The notes below the pieces were generated by a model. It was not told the DNA's origin. It was given only the letters and a program-made list of their open reading frames with translations, and searched no databases. A program made the position numbers and the translations under genes. Positions 16,707-26,668 of a stretch of DNA of 64,000 bases are shown piece after piece (within the stretch, counting starts at the first letter, position 1; the number at the start of each line of letters is the position of its first letter). The stretch comes from Streptomyces rubrogriseus (lineage in GTDB: Bacteria; Actinomycetota; Actinomycetes; Streptomycetales; Streptomycetaceae): NCBI RefSeq assembly GCF_027947575.1, contig NZ_CP116256.1, positions 6,634,001 through 6,698,000 on the forward strand, written 5' to 3'.

Positions 16707-18080
16707 GTGAGCACCGACAGCCCCAAGGACCTCAGCAAGACCGCGTACGACCACCTGTGGATGCACTTCACCCGCATGTCGTCGTACGAGAACGCCCCCG
16801 TCCCCACCATCGTCCGCGGTGAGGGCACCCACATCTACGACGACAAGGGCAAGCGCTACCTCGACGGTCTCGCCGGTCTGTTCGTGGTCCAGGCCGGACA
16901 CGGCCGCACGGAGCTGGCCGAGGCCGCCGCCAAGCAGGCGCAGGAGCTGGCCTTCTTCCCGGTCTGGTCCTACGCCCACCCCAAGGCCGTCGAGCTGGCC
17001 GAGCGGCTGGCGAACGAGGCTCCCGGCGACCTCAACAAGGTCTTCTTCACCACCGGCGGCGGCGAGGCGGTGGAGACCGCCTGGAAGCTCGCCAAGCAGT
17101 ACTTCAAGCTGACCGGCAAGCCCACCAAGTACAAGGTGATCTCCCGCGCGGTGGCCTACCACGGCACCCCCCAGGGCGCCCTGTCCATCACCGGCCTGCC
17201 CGCCCTGAAGGCCCCCTTCGAGCCGCTGGTCCCCGGCGCGCACAAGGTGCCCAACACCAACATCTACCGCGCCCCGATCCACGGCGACGACCCCGAGGCC
17301 TACGGCCGCTGGGCCGCCGACCAGATCGAGCAGCAGATCCTCTTCGAGGGCCCGGAGACGGTCGCAGCGGTCTTCCTGGAGCCGGTGCAGAACGCGGGCG
17401 GCTGCTTCCCGCCCCCGCCCGGGTACTTCCAGCGGGTGCGCGAGATCTGCGACCAGTACGACGTGCTGCTCGTCTCGGACGAGGTCATCTGCGCCTTCGG
17501 CCGCCTGGGCACCACCTTCGCCTGCGACAAGTTCGGCTACGTCCCGGACATGATCACCTGCGCCAAGGGCATGACCTCGGGCTACTCCCCGATCGGCGCC
17601 TGCGTCATCTCCGACCGCCTGGCCGAGCCCTTCTACAAGGGCGACAACACCTTCCTGCACGGCTACACCTTCGGCGGCCACCCGGTCTCCGCCGCGGTCG
17701 GCATCGCCAACCTCGACCTCTTCGAGCGCGAGGGCCTCAACCAGCACGTGCTGGACAACGAGGGCGCCTTCCGCGCCACCCTGGAGAAGCTGCACGACCT
17801 GCCGATCGTCGGCGACGTCCGCGGCAACGGCTTCTTCTACGGCATCGAGCTGGTCAAGGACAAGGCCACCAAGGAGTCCTTCAACGAGGAGGAGACCGAG
17901 CGCGTCCTGTACGGCTTCCTCTCCAAGAAGCTCTTCGAGAACGGCCTGTACTGCCGTGCCGACGACCGCGGCGACCCGGTCATCCAGCTCGCCCCGCCGC
18001 TGATCTCCAACCAGGAGACCTTCGACGAGATCGAGCAGATCCTGCGCGCCACGCTGACCGAGGCGTGGACGAAGCTCTGA
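16707..18080 (+). CDS. Class III aminotransferase (PLP), polyamine/omega-amino acid type
   Basis: The 457-residue fold-type I enzyme has GGGEAVETAWKLAK (117-130), YHGTPQGA, the cofactor Asp258 in VSDEV and the Schiff-base Lys287 in TCAKGMTSG. It resembles putrescine/omega-amino acid:pyruvate aminotransferases. The GTG at 16707 has GGGGAA ten bases upstream and begins two bases after the regulator stop, so the pair is cotranscribed. With the divergent aldehyde dehydrogenase it would convert a terminal amine to an aldehyde and then an acid. Taurine or beta-alanine as donor cannot be excluded. Confidence 0.9.
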   Translation: MSTDSPKDLSKTAYDHLWMHFTRMSSYENAPVPTIVRGEGTHIYDDKGKRYLDGLAGLFVVQAGHGRTELAEAAAKQAQELAFFPVWSYAHPKAVELAERLANEAPGDLNKVFFTTGGGEAVETAWKLAKQYFKLTGKPTKYKVISRAVAYHGTPQGALSITGLPALKAPFEPLVPGAHKVPNTNIYRAPIHGDDPEAYGRWAADQIEQQILFEGPETVAAVFLEPVQNAGGCFPPPPGYFQRVREICDQYDVLLVSDEVICAFGRLGTTFACDKFGYVPDMITCAKGMTSGYSPIGACVISDRLAEPFYKGDNTFLHGYTFGGHPVSAAVGIANLDLFEREGLNQHVLDNEGAFRATLEKLHDLPIVGDVRGNGFFYGIELVKDKATKESFNEEETERVLYGFLSKKLFENGLYCRADDRGDPVIQLAPPLISNQETFDEIEQILRATLTEAWTKL

Positions 18081-18112
18081 TCGTCCCGATGATCCGCTGA
18101 GGTGATCATCAC

Positions 18113-18158
18113 CGGCCCCGGTGCGGTCCGTTCGAGTGAGAACGGCGCCCCGGGGCCG
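18113..18158 (+). terminator. Two-tier hairpin after the aminotransferase gene
   Basis: CGGCCCCGG (18113-18121) pairs with CCGGGGCCG (18150-18158), and an inner CCGTT/AACGG stem lies in the loop. It is 32 nt beyond the aminotransferase stop and upstream of the ABC transporter gene. Confidence 0.65.
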
Positions 18159-18285
18159 CGTGCTGTCCGGCTTCCTCCACGGCGACTCCTTACGGTGCCC
18201 AGTGACCGATCGGCCCCGTCTTCGTTCCCCCGGAAGGGGGACGACACGACCGGGGAAATACGGATCAGAACCGAGGTGTACGCCC

Positions 18286-19062
18286 ATGGAGGCCCCGCCG
18301 GACAACGACGTGCTCTGGGCCCGCGCCCTGCACTTCCAGCACCACGACGGCTCCCCCGCGCTGCAGGGAGTGTCGCTCGGCGTGCGCGAGGGCGAGATCC
18401 TCGCCGTGAGCGGCCCGCGCGGCAGCGGCAAGACCACCCTGCTGCGGTGCCTGTCCGGACTGGTCAAACCGCAGGACGGCGAGGTGTGGTTCAACAGCGT
18501 GCCGGTGCACACCATGGGCCCGCTCGGCCGCGAACGGCTGCGCCGCGACCGCTTCGGCTGGATCGACCCCGCCCCGGCGCTCGTCCCGGAGCTGAACGCC
18601 TGGGAGAACGCCGCTCTCCCCCTCATGCTGCGCGGCACCGGCCGGCGCCGGGCCAAGACCGCCGCCCTGGAGTGGCTGGACCGCCTCGACGTCGGCGGCA
18701 AGGCGCGCAGGCGCCCGCACGAACTCCAGCAGGCCGAGCGGCAGCGCGTCTGCATCGCCCGCGCCCTCGCCGTCACCCCGGCGGTGCTCTTCGCCGACGA
18801 ACCGACGGCCCCCCTGCACCGCGCCGACCGCGCCCACGTCCTGCGGACGCTCACCACGGCGGCCCGCTCGCACGGCATCACCGTCCTGCTCGCCACGCAC
18901 GACGCGCAGACCGCCGCCCTGGCGGACCGCACGGTGGCGCTCCTGGACGGACGGCGGGTACGGACCGTGCACCTGCCGCCGCTCGCCGAGACCACGGTGG
19001 CCACGGGTGCCACCGGGACTCCCGGAACGGAAGGCCGGGCGGCGTGCTCGCTCTCCGCCTGA
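18286..19062 (+). CDS. ABC transporter ATP-binding protein (MacB/LolD-like)
   Basis: This 258-residue ATPase has Walker A GPRGSGKTT near residue 41, the Q-loop region, Walker B VLFADEPTAP and the switch His in LATHD. The signature is degenerate: LQQAERQR instead of LSGGQ. The layout is that of MacB/LolD-type exporters, which pair with FtsX-like permeases, and such a protein is encoded next with a 19-bp overlap. The ATG at 18286 has a GAGG Shine-Dalgarno nine bases upstream. The transported substrate cannot be inferred. Confidence 0.85.
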   Translation: MEAPPDNDVLWARALHFQHHDGSPALQGVSLGVREGEILAVSGPRGSGKTTLLRCLSGLVKPQDGEVWFNSVPVHTMGPLGRERLRRDRFGWIDPAPALVPELNAWENAALPLMLRGTGRRRAKTAALEWLDRLDVGGKARRRPHELQQAERQRVCIARALAVTPAVLFADEPTAPLHRADRAHVLRTLTTAARSHGITVLLATHDAQTAALADRTVALLDGRRVRTVHLPPLAETTVATGATGTPGTEGRAACSLSA

Positions 19063-20465
19063 CCCGCACCGCCCACCTCGCCGTCCACCTGCGCCGCCTG
19101 CTGGTCGCGCTGTCCTCGGCGGGCACGGGCTTCCTGCTGCTGTGCGCCCTCGGCCACGCGCTGAGCCACCCCGACGCGCCCGGCGCCTCCGCGCTCCGGC
19201 TGGCCTGGTGCGCGGCGCCGCTGGTCGCGGCGGTGTACCTCGCGGTCGCCGTGGCCCGCACCGATCCCGGCACCCGGCCCCGCTCGGGCCTGTCGGCGAT
19301 CGGGCTGGGGCCGGGCCGGCTGATGGCCGTCTCGGCGACGACCACGGCCCTGTCCGCCGCGCTCGGTTCGGTGGCGGCCCTGCTCGCCTTCCTGTACCTG
19401 CGCGGCAGCCTGACCGGCCGCCCGCCCTCCGACCGCGTCGCGGCCGACGCCCTGGCCGTCGGCCAGTCCCTCCCCGCCCCCGCCGTCCTGACCCTGCTGG
19501 TCCTCGTACCGGCCCTCGCCTCGGCGGCCGTGGCGCACACGCTGCGGCCCCGCGACCCCCGGCCCGCCCGGGCCACCGCACCCCGCGGTTACGGCCGCTT
19601 CGGCGCGTACGGCTGGGGCAAGGCCCGCGAAACCTTCGGCGCCTACGGCCGCTTCGGCGCCCGCACGGCTGTAGCCGGTGCTGCGGGCAGTCGTGCCGCT
19701 GGGGCGGCACGGGTGGGCGCAGGCGGCGCCCTGCAAACGCAGGCGAGTGGTCCCCACCCCCAGGCCCCGACGGACGGCGCCACGCAGACGCTGGAATCCG
19801 CTCCCCCGGCGGACGCCACCCCGCAGACACCGGACACCACCCCCGACGCACACCCCGAGCCGACCCCCCGCCCCCAGACCACCACCGCCCTCCCCTGGGG
19901 CATCGCCGTACTCACCGCGGGCCTCACCGTCGAGACCTACACCGGCAACGCGGCCGGCGCCCCCGCCCCCGGCACCGCCCCCTCCGCCGGCGTCCTGATC
20001 GGCTGGGCGCTCACCGCCCTGGGCCTCGCCCTGGCCGGACCCGGCCTCACCCACCTGTGCGGCCGCCTGCTCCAGGCGGCCCGCCCCGGCGCCCTGCGCC
20101 TCCTGGCCGGCCGCGTCCTCATGGAGGAGTCGCAGCGTGTCGGCCGCCCCCTCGGCGTCGTGGCCGCCGTCGCCGCCGCGGCCTACGTGGCCACGACGGT
20201 GTACGACGGGGACGGACCGGCCTTCGGCCCGCTCAGTACCCTGGGCGCCCTCCTGGTGGCCGGTTGCACGGTGGCCACCCTGCTCACCGCGGCCGTCGAG
20301 GCCAGGGACGCCAGGGCCGACACCACGGACGCCCTGCTGCGACTCGGCGCGCCCCCGGCGACCCTGCGCGCCGCCGCCGCGGTACGCGCCGCCGCCCTGC
20401 TCGTCCTGTTCGGTCCGCTGGTCCTGATCGTCGCGGTGCTGGCGGCGCTGCCGCTGGGTCACTGA
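19044..20465 (+). CDS. FtsX/MacB-like ABC transporter membrane protein with disordered middle
   Basis: The 473-residue membrane protein has four or so hydrophobic segments in the first 160 residues, a long Ala/Pro/Thr/Gln-rich stretch (about 170-285) that looks disordered, then further hydrophobic segments to the C-terminus. Position and overlap with the ATPase gene make it the cognate permease. GTG 19044 (VLALRLTR) gives an N-terminus beginning directly at the first basic and hydrophobic segment. No extracytoplasmic MacPB domain is obvious, so it is an unusual or minimal member. Sequence similarity in the central part is probably low. Confidence 0.75.
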   Translation: MLALRLTRTAHLAVHLRRLLVALSSAGTGFLLLCALGHALSHPDAPGASALRLAWCAAPLVAAVYLAVAVARTDPGTRPRSGLSAIGLGPGRLMAVSATTTALSAALGSVAALLAFLYLRGSLTGRPPSDRVAADALAVGQSLPAPAVLTLLVLVPALASAAVAHTLRPRDPRPARATAPRGYGRFGAYGWGKARETFGAYGRFGARTAVAGAAGSRAAGAARVGAGGALQTQASGPHPQAPTDGATQTLESAPPADATPQTPDTTPDAHPEPTPRPQTTTALPWGIAVLTAGLTVETYTGNAAGAPAPGTAPSAGVLIGWALTALGLALAGPGLTHLCGRLLQAARPGALRLLAGRVLMEESQRVGRPLGVVAAVAAAAYVATTVYDGDGPAFGPLSTLGALLVAGCTVATLLTAAVEARDARADTTDALLRLGAPPATLRAAAAVRAAALLVLFGPLVLIVAVLAALPLGH

Positions 20466-20571
20466 CCGGCGGAAACTTTTTCGAGAAAGTCCGCGCGACG
20501 GCGATGAGTTCCGGAGCAGCCTCGCGTCTACCTCTTCGAACGGCACGGCATACGAACCCGGGAGAGGCCCC

Positions 20572-20979
20572 ATGTACCAGCAGATGATCTTCGTGAACCT
20601 GGCCACCAACGACCTCGCCGCCGCGAAGAAGTTCTTCGCCGGACTGGGATGGGAGATGAACGCCCAGTTCAGCGACGACAGCACCGCCTCGTTCCCGGTG
20701 AGCGACACCATCATCGTGATGGTGCACACGCCCCAGAAGTACCGCGAGTTCACCAAGAAGGAGATCGCGGACTCGACGAAGACCAGCGAGGTGCTGATCG
20801 CGCTGAGCGCCGAGAGCCGCGAGAAGGTCGACGAGCTGGTCGAGAAGGCGGTCGCGGCCGGCGGCTCGGTCTCCGGCGAGACCCAGGACCACGGCTTCAT
20901 GTACGGCCGGGCCTTCGACGACCTCGACGGCCACACCTTCGAGGTCGCGTGGATGGACCCGGCGGCGGTCCAGGGCTGA
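20572..20979 (+). CDS. VOC (glyoxalase/bleomycin resistance) family protein
   Basis: The 135-residue protein has the paired beta-alpha-beta-beta-beta modules of the vicinal oxygen chelate fold: an opening MIFVNLATNDLAAAKKFF module and a closing GFMYGRAFDDLDGHTFEV module. It belongs to the glyoxalase-like group without an assigned substrate. It is a single, probably cytoplasmic gene 107 nt after the exporter permease gene. Either a metal-dependent isomerase/dioxygenase or a small-molecule binding (resistance) protein would fit. Confidence 0.82.
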   Translation: MYQQMIFVNLATNDLAAAKKFFAGLGWEMNAQFSDDSTASFPVSDTIIVMVHTPQKYREFTKKEIADSTKTSEVLIALSAESREKVDELVEKAVAAGGSVSGETQDHGFMYGRAFDDLDGHTFEVAWMDPAAVQG

Positions 20980-21005
20980 TCCGGACGCGTGCCTAGCATG
21001 GGCGG

Positions 21006-22190
21006 GTGGATCAGACACCCGATCAGACACCCGCCCAGCGCAGGGCCCGATCACCGCACGGGTCGCCGTCCCTGTCCCGGTTCCAGTCCCACCACGCCTC
21101 CCACGACCGGGAGATCGAGAGCCTCGACGAGTTCGACCGGATCGTCTCGTCGCCGGGCTCCCTCGCCCATCACCGCGTCCAGGCCGTCGACCTGACGGGC
21201 CGTACGGACGCCCTGCTCGCGGCCGACCCCACCGGCGCCGTCTTCCTCGGCTGCCCGATGGAGCCCGGCGCCGCCGCCAAGGTGCGCGCCGCCGGCGCCC
21301 TGGTCTTCCCACCGATACCGGGTCTCCCCTTCGACCCCTACCGGGGGCGGGTCTACTCCCCCGACGAGTTGTACGCCGGCCTCGGCGAGGGCTACGAGGC
21401 GACACCGGACGCCCTGGCCTACGACTGGTTCCAGCAGACCAGGTCCGACGGCGACGTCTTCGCCTCCATGCTGCGCGCCATCCACGACGACGCCCTGTCG
21501 GACGCGCTGGACGAACTCGTCGTCGGCAGCCGGGTGGTGGGCGTCATGGGCGGTCACGCCATGGCCCGCGGCACCGCGGAGTACGCGGGCGCCGCCCGGC
21601 TGGGCCGTGAGCTGGCCCGCGCCGGGCTCACGGTGGCCACGGGCGGCGGTCCGGGCGCGATGGAGGCGGCGAACCTCGGCGCGTACGCCGCCCCGTTCGA
21701 CGACGGGATGCTGGACGAGGCCCTGATGCTGCTCGCCAAGGTGCCGTCGTTCGCGCCGTCGATCGCCGACTGGGCCCGGTCCGCGTTCGAGGTGCGCGAG
21801 CGCTGGCCCGGCGGCGGCGCCTCGATCGGCATCCCGACCTGGTTCTACGGCCACGAGCCGCCCAACGCCTTCGCCGCGCACATCGCGAAGTACTTCGCCA
21901 ACGCCACCCGCGAGGACGGTCTGCTGGCCCGCTCCACGGCGGGCGTGGTGTTCCTGCCGGGTGCGGCCGGCACCTTGCAGGAGATCTTCGACAACGCGAC
22001 GCCGAACTACTACGAGTCGCGCGGCGAGCCCACGCCGATGGTGCTCGTGGACCGGGAGCACTGGACCGAGACCCTGCCGGCCTGGCCGCTGCTGCGGTCA
22101 CTCGCGAAGGGGCGGACGATGGAGTCCCGAATCGCCCTTGTTGGCCGGATCGATGAGGCTCCCGAGGCACTGAAACGTGTCGGCGGTTAA
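21006..22190 (+). CDS. LOG-family (lysine decarboxylase-like Rossmann fold) protein
   Basis: The 394-residue protein has an N-terminal domain of about 150 residues, then a LOG-type Rossmann domain with VVGVMGGHAMARG, VATGGGPGAMEAAN and FLPGAAGTLQEIFD. The usual PGGxGTxxE motif appears as PGAAGTLQE, retaining the Thr and the Glu. LOG proteins cleave nucleoside 5'-monophosphates to release the base; here the N-terminal extension may alter specificity. A true lysine decarboxylase function is not supported. The GTG at 21006 lies close after GGGCGG. Confidence 0.8.
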   Translation: MDQTPDQTPAQRRARSPHGSPSLSRFQSHHASHDREIESLDEFDRIVSSPGSLAHHRVQAVDLTGRTDALLAADPTGAVFLGCPMEPGAAAKVRAAGALVFPPIPGLPFDPYRGRVYSPDELYAGLGEGYEATPDALAYDWFQQTRSDGDVFASMLRAIHDDALSDALDELVVGSRVVGVMGGHAMARGTAEYAGAARLGRELARAGLTVATGGGPGAMEAANLGAYAAPFDDGMLDEALMLLAKVPSFAPSIADWARSAFEVRERWPGGGASIGIPTWFYGHEPPNAFAAHIAKYFANATREDGLLARSTAGVVFLPGAAGTLQEIFDNATPNYYESRGEPTPMVLVDREHWTETLPAWPLLRSLAKGRTMESRIALVGRIDEAPEALKRVGG

Positions 22191-22228
22191 TAAGACGGCA
22201 AAGTCAACGTCCCCGACAGGCATATGCG

Positions 22229-22256
22229 TTGACACTTCTTACGCCCCGCTTATAGA
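22229..22256 (+). promoter_or_regulatory. Sigma-70/HrdB-like promoter
   Basis: TTGACA (22229-22234) and TATAGA (22251-22256) are separated by 16 bp, about 90 nt upstream of the LAETG surface protein gene. The -35 hexamer is a perfect match and the -10 matches four of six positions. Confidence 0.6.
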
Positions 22257-22346
22257 CCAGTGAGGCTCATGGGTGTGCTGATGCCGCGTCATCGAGCGTC
22301 GGCACCCTCTTCACCCCCCGCATCCGCGCTCCCGTAAAGGACAAAC

Positions 22347-23051
22347 GTGGCAGTCCTGTCCATAATCAGCCGCACGGCATCGCGCCGCGGCGTCCGCGCC
22401 CTCGGCGTCGTCGCCGCCTCCGCGGCCCTGGCGCTCAGCGCCTCAGGCAACGCCCTCGCGTGCAACATCAGCGAGTTCTCCGCCGAAGCCAAGTGCGACG
22501 GCGACAACGGTGTCATCACCGTCACCGACGTGGACCCGGCCGGCATCCCGGCCACCGTCACCGTCTCCCTGAAGAGCACCGGCGAGCAGGTCGGTCAGGA
22601 GACGGTCAAGGGCTCCAAGGAGGGCACCACCGTCTCCTTCGCCGTGGACTGGAAGCCGAACACGGAGTACCGCGTCCACGTCAAGGCCGACCGGTACGTC
22701 GACGAGTTCATCAAGCCGGACGTGACGACTCCGTCGACCCCCTGCAAGACCGAGGACACCCCGACCCCGACCCCGTCGGAGAGCTCCTCGACCCCGTCCG
22801 ACGAGACGGAGTCCCCGGCTCCCGAGCCGTCCACGTCGGCCCCCGCGCCGTCGCAGTCGGAGAGCACCGCCCCGGCGGCCGTGCCGAACGACAACGCCCC
22901 GTCCCCGGCGGCCGGTGACTCCAACCTCGCCGAGACCGGTGCCAACTCCAACACCGGCATGATCGCCGGTATCGCGGCGGCACTGGTCGTCGTCGGTGGT
23001 GGCGCCGTCTTCTTCGGCCTGCGCCGTCGCGGAGCGAACAGCAACAGCTGA
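22347..23051 (+). CDS. LAETG cell-wall anchored surface protein (sortase E type substrate)
   Basis: The 234-residue protein has a Sec signal (about 1-38, ALA-C junction), a beta-rich domain (39-130), a Pro/Ser/Thr/Glu-rich wall-spanning stretch (135-190), LAETG at 194-198, a transmembrane segment (205-225) and an Arg-rich tail. LAxTG is the motif recognised by class E sortases in Streptomyces, so covalent linkage to peptidoglycan is expected. The GTG start follows AAAGGA. Four Cys (39, 50 and later) could form disulfides. No sortase gene lies in this window. Confidence 0.9.
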   Translation: MAVLSIISRTASRRGVRALGVVAASAALALSASGNALACNISEFSAEAKCDGDNGVITVTDVDPAGIPATVTVSLKSTGEQVGQETVKGSKEGTTVSFAVDWKPNTEYRVHVKADRYVDEFIKPDVTTPSTPCKTEDTPTPTPSESSSTPSDETESPAPEPSTSAPAPSQSESTAPAAVPNDNAPSPAAGDSNLAETGANSNTGMIAGIAAALVVVGGGAVFFGLRRRGANSNS

Positions 23052-23074
23052 CGCCCGCGCCGACCCGTTCACGG

Positions 23075-23107
23075 CGGTGGCCCGTCCCGTTCCGGGGCGG
23101 GCCACCG
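23075..23107. terminator. Hairpin between convergent LAETG and maleylpyruvate-isomerase-like genes
   Basis: A 15-bp stem with one G-U type mismatch, built on GGTGGCCCG and CGGGCCACC, encloses a 3-nt loop. It fills the 61-nt convergent spacer and can serve both strands. Confidence 0.75.
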
Positions 23108-23112
23108 TCGTG

Positions 23113-23913
23113 TCAGCCGAACGTCGCCTTCTCCAGCCAGAGTTCGAGCAGCTTGCGGTCGCCGAGCACCTCGAGCCCCGGAGCGTCCAGCGGCAGCCGG
23201 CCGTAGAAGGCCAGCAGCACGTCCGTGAGCGGGCCGCGCAGCGCCACCGTCGCCTTCTCGTGCCCGCGGCGCCAGGCGATGCCGTCCTCGGGCAGCTCGA
23301 CGAGCCACTCGGCGTTCAGCTCGGCCGGGGCGTCGGTCGCGTGCAGGTGGATGCTGCTGCCGGGGGCCCGCAGCTCGTTCGCCGCGGCGCCGGGCAGGGC
23401 CCGCTGCACGAACCGCACGATGTCCAGCCACTCGTCGATCGCGTCGGCCGCCACCTCGGGCGCGACCGCCCGGTGGGGCAGGCCCGCCGCGAGTGCCGCG
23501 TCGGCGCCGTGGACGACGAGTTCGTGGGTCATCCGCCGCGCCCAGAACCCCGTCGTGTCGACACCGGCCCACGACCACGCGCGCGCGTCCGGACCGGCCT
23601 CCCGCAGCGCGCCGACGACGACCTCGCCGGACTCCGCCAGCCACGCGTCCAGCGCCGCCGCGTCCCCGCTCGCCGCCGGCCCCTCGGCCCCGGGCGCCCG
23701 GTCCACCGGCACGTCCTGCTCGGCGCGGGTACCGACGATCAGCCCCGTCCAGCGCAGGGCCCGGCCCACGTGCCGCACCAGATCCTCCAGGGTCCAGTCC
23801 GGACAGGTCGGCACGGTGGCGGTCAGCTCCGCACCGGAGGTGACCACGGCCCGGAGCCTGCCCACCTGGTGAACGATTTCGTCGCAGTACCGGTCGTGTG
23901 CGAGGAGTGTCAT
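23113..23913 (-). CDS. Maleylpyruvate isomerase family (mycothiol-dependent type) protein
   Basis: The 266-residue protein has the four-helix DinB-like N-terminal domain of the MDMPI family, with TCPDWTLEDLVRHVGR (about 35-50) and MTHELVVHGADA carrying the His/Glu metal ligands, plus the small C-terminal SCP2-like domain. Relatives use mycothiol in isomerase or transferase reactions, but most are uncharacterised. It begins 24 nt after the ABC ATPase gene on the same strand, so it may be the last gene of the thiamine-type transport operon and share its TPP control. Confidence 0.85.
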   Translation of the reverse strand: MTLLAHDRYCDEIVHQVGRLRAVVTSGAELTATVPTCPDWTLEDLVRHVGRALRWTGLIVGTRAEQDVPVDRAPGAEGPAASGDAAALDAWLAESGEVVVGALREAGPDARAWSWAGVDTTGFWARRMTHELVVHGADAALAAGLPHRAVAPEVAADAIDEWLDIVRFVQRALPGAAANELRAPGSSIHLHATDAPAELNAEWLVELPEDGIAWRRGHEKATVALRGPLTDVLLAFYGRLPLDAPGLEVLGDRKLLELWLEKATFG

Positions 23914-23937
23914 GCCGTCACCCTACGAGCGCGGTGA

Positions 23938-24984
<1,047 letters not shown>

Positions 24985-24986
24985 GT

Positions 24987-26648
24987 CTAGAACTCCCCGC
25001 TCCGGTCGGTCCGCAGCCGCTCCAGCACCACCAGGGCCACGGCGCACACCAGCATCAGAATCGTCGAAAGGGCCATCGCCTGGCCGTAGTTCATGTCCCC
25101 GGGCCGGCCCAGCAGGCGCGCCACGGCGACCGGCAGCGTCGGGTTGTCGGGCCGTGCGATGAAGACGGTCGCGCCGAACTCACCCAGCGACACCGCGAAG
25201 GCGAACCCGGCCGCCACCAGCAGCGCCCGCCGCACCATCGGCAGGTCCACCTCGCGCCAGACCCGCCACGGCGAGGCGCCCAGCACCGCGGCCGCCTCCC
25301 GCAGCCGTCCGTCCACCGCCCGCAGCACCGGCAGCATGGTCCGTACGACGAACGGGACGCCCACCAGCGCCTGGGCGAGCGGCACCAGGATCCAGGAGGA
25401 CCTGAGGTCCAGCGGCGGTTCGTCCAGCGCGATCAGGAACCCGAACCCGACCGTCACGGCCGACACCCCGAGCGGCAGCATCAGCAGCGCGTCGAACCCG
25501 CGCACGAAACGGCCCGCGTCGCGCCGGGTGAGCGCGGTCGCGGCCAGCGCGCCGATCAGCACGGCGATGGCGGTGGCGGCGACGGCGTACTGGAGGGAGT
25601 TGCCGATCGCCTCGATCGGCGGGACGAGGAAGGCGCCGCCGTCCTCGCGGGTCAGCGCCCGGTAGTAGCCGAAGCCGGGCGCCCCCAGCGACCGCTGGAC
25701 CAGTACCGCCAGCGGCAGCACCAGCAGGACGGCGATGACGCCCAGGACGCCGGCGAGCAGCGCCCACTGTCCGGCTCCGCGCGGCCGGCGCGCGGTCGTG
25801 GCCGCGTCCACGAGCCGCAGAGCCGTCTCCCGCCGCCGCACCGTCCAGGCGTGCACGGCGAGGACGGCGACGACCGCCGCGAACTGGACCAGCGTCAGGA
25901 CGGCGGCCGTGGACAGGTCGAAGACCTGCGAGGTCTGCCGGTAGATCTCCACCTCCAGGGTGGAGAAGGTGGGCCCGCCGAGGATCTGGACGACGCCGAA
26001 GGAGGTGAAGGTGAACAGGAAGACCATCAGCGCGGCGGCGGCCACGGCGGGCGCCAGCGCGGGCAGTGTGACCTGCCGCCAGGCCCGTGTCCGTGAGGCG
26101 CCGAGCATCCGGGCGGCCTCCTCCTGCCGCGGGTCGAGCTGCGACCACAGCCCGCCGACGGTGCGGACGACGACGGCGTAGTTGAAGAAGACGTGCGCGA
26201 GCAGGATCGCCCACACCGTGGTGTCCAGGCGCAGACCCCACAGCTCGTCGAACAGCCCGCCGCGCCCCACCAGCGCCAGGAACGCCGTGCCGACGACGAC
26301 CGTCGGCAGCACGAACGGCACGGTCACCACGGCCCGCAGGACCTGTTTGCCGGGGAAGTCGAAGCGGGCGAAGACGTACGCGCCGGGCAGCGCGACGAGC
26401 AGCGTGAGCCCGGTGGACGCCAGCGCCTGCCAGGTGGTGAACCACAGCACGTGCCGCACGTCCGACTGTGCGAGCACGTCCCCGATCCGCCCGAGCTGCC
26501 AGGCTCCGTCGATCTTCAGTCCGCGGGCGACGATGGCGGCGACGGGGTAGGCGAAGAACAGCGCGAAGAACGCGACGGGCACGGCCATGAGGCCGAGCCG
26601 AGCCGCGCTCCCGCGGGCGGTCCGGGCCGGCCGCACCGCCTGCTTCAC
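24987..26648 (-). CDS. Fused double ABC permease, thiamine type (ThiP-like)
   Basis: The 553-residue protein contains two complete permease halves, each with about six hydrophobic segments and an EAA loop (EEAARMLGASRTRAW in the first, EAAAVLGASPWRVW in the second). This internal fusion is characteristic of ThiP and FbpB. GTG 26648 has GAAGGGA upstream; GTG 26672, overlapping the binding-protein TGA as GTGA, would add eight residues. It forms the channel for the adjacent binding protein and ATPase. Confidence 0.88.
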   Translation of the reverse strand: MKQAVRPARTARGSAARLGLMAVPVAFFALFFAYPVAAIVARGLKIDGAWQLGRIGDVLAQSDVRHVLWFTTWQALASTGLTLLVALPGAYVFARFDFPGKQVLRAVVTVPFVLPTVVVGTAFLALVGRGGLFDELWGLRLDTTVWAILLAHVFFNYAVVVRTVGGLWSQLDPRQEEAARMLGASRTRAWRQVTLPALAPAVAAAALMVFLFTFTSFGVVQILGGPTFSTLEVEIYRQTSQVFDLSTAAVLTLVQFAAVVAVLAVHAWTVRRRETALRLVDAATTARRPRGAGQWALLAGVLGVIAVLLVLPLAVLVQRSLGAPGFGYYRALTREDGGAFLVPPIEAIGNSLQYAVAATAIAVLIGALAATALTRRDAGRFVRGFDALLMLPLGVSAVTVGFGFLIALDEPPLDLRSSWILVPLAQALVGVPFVVRTMLPVLRAVDGRLREAAAVLGASPWRVWREVDLPMVRRALLVAAGFAFAVSLGEFGATVFIARPDNPTLPVAVARLLGRPGDMNYGQAMALSTILMLVCAVALVVLERLRTDRSGEF

Positions 26649-26668
26649 CGGCTGTGTCCCTTCGTGGC

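Noticed and set aside
16683..20999. A 1438-residue open frame on the minus strand
   Set aside because: It lies antisense to the aminotransferase, exporter and VOC genes, has an Arg/Gly-rich composition and no family features. It is a high-GC shadow.
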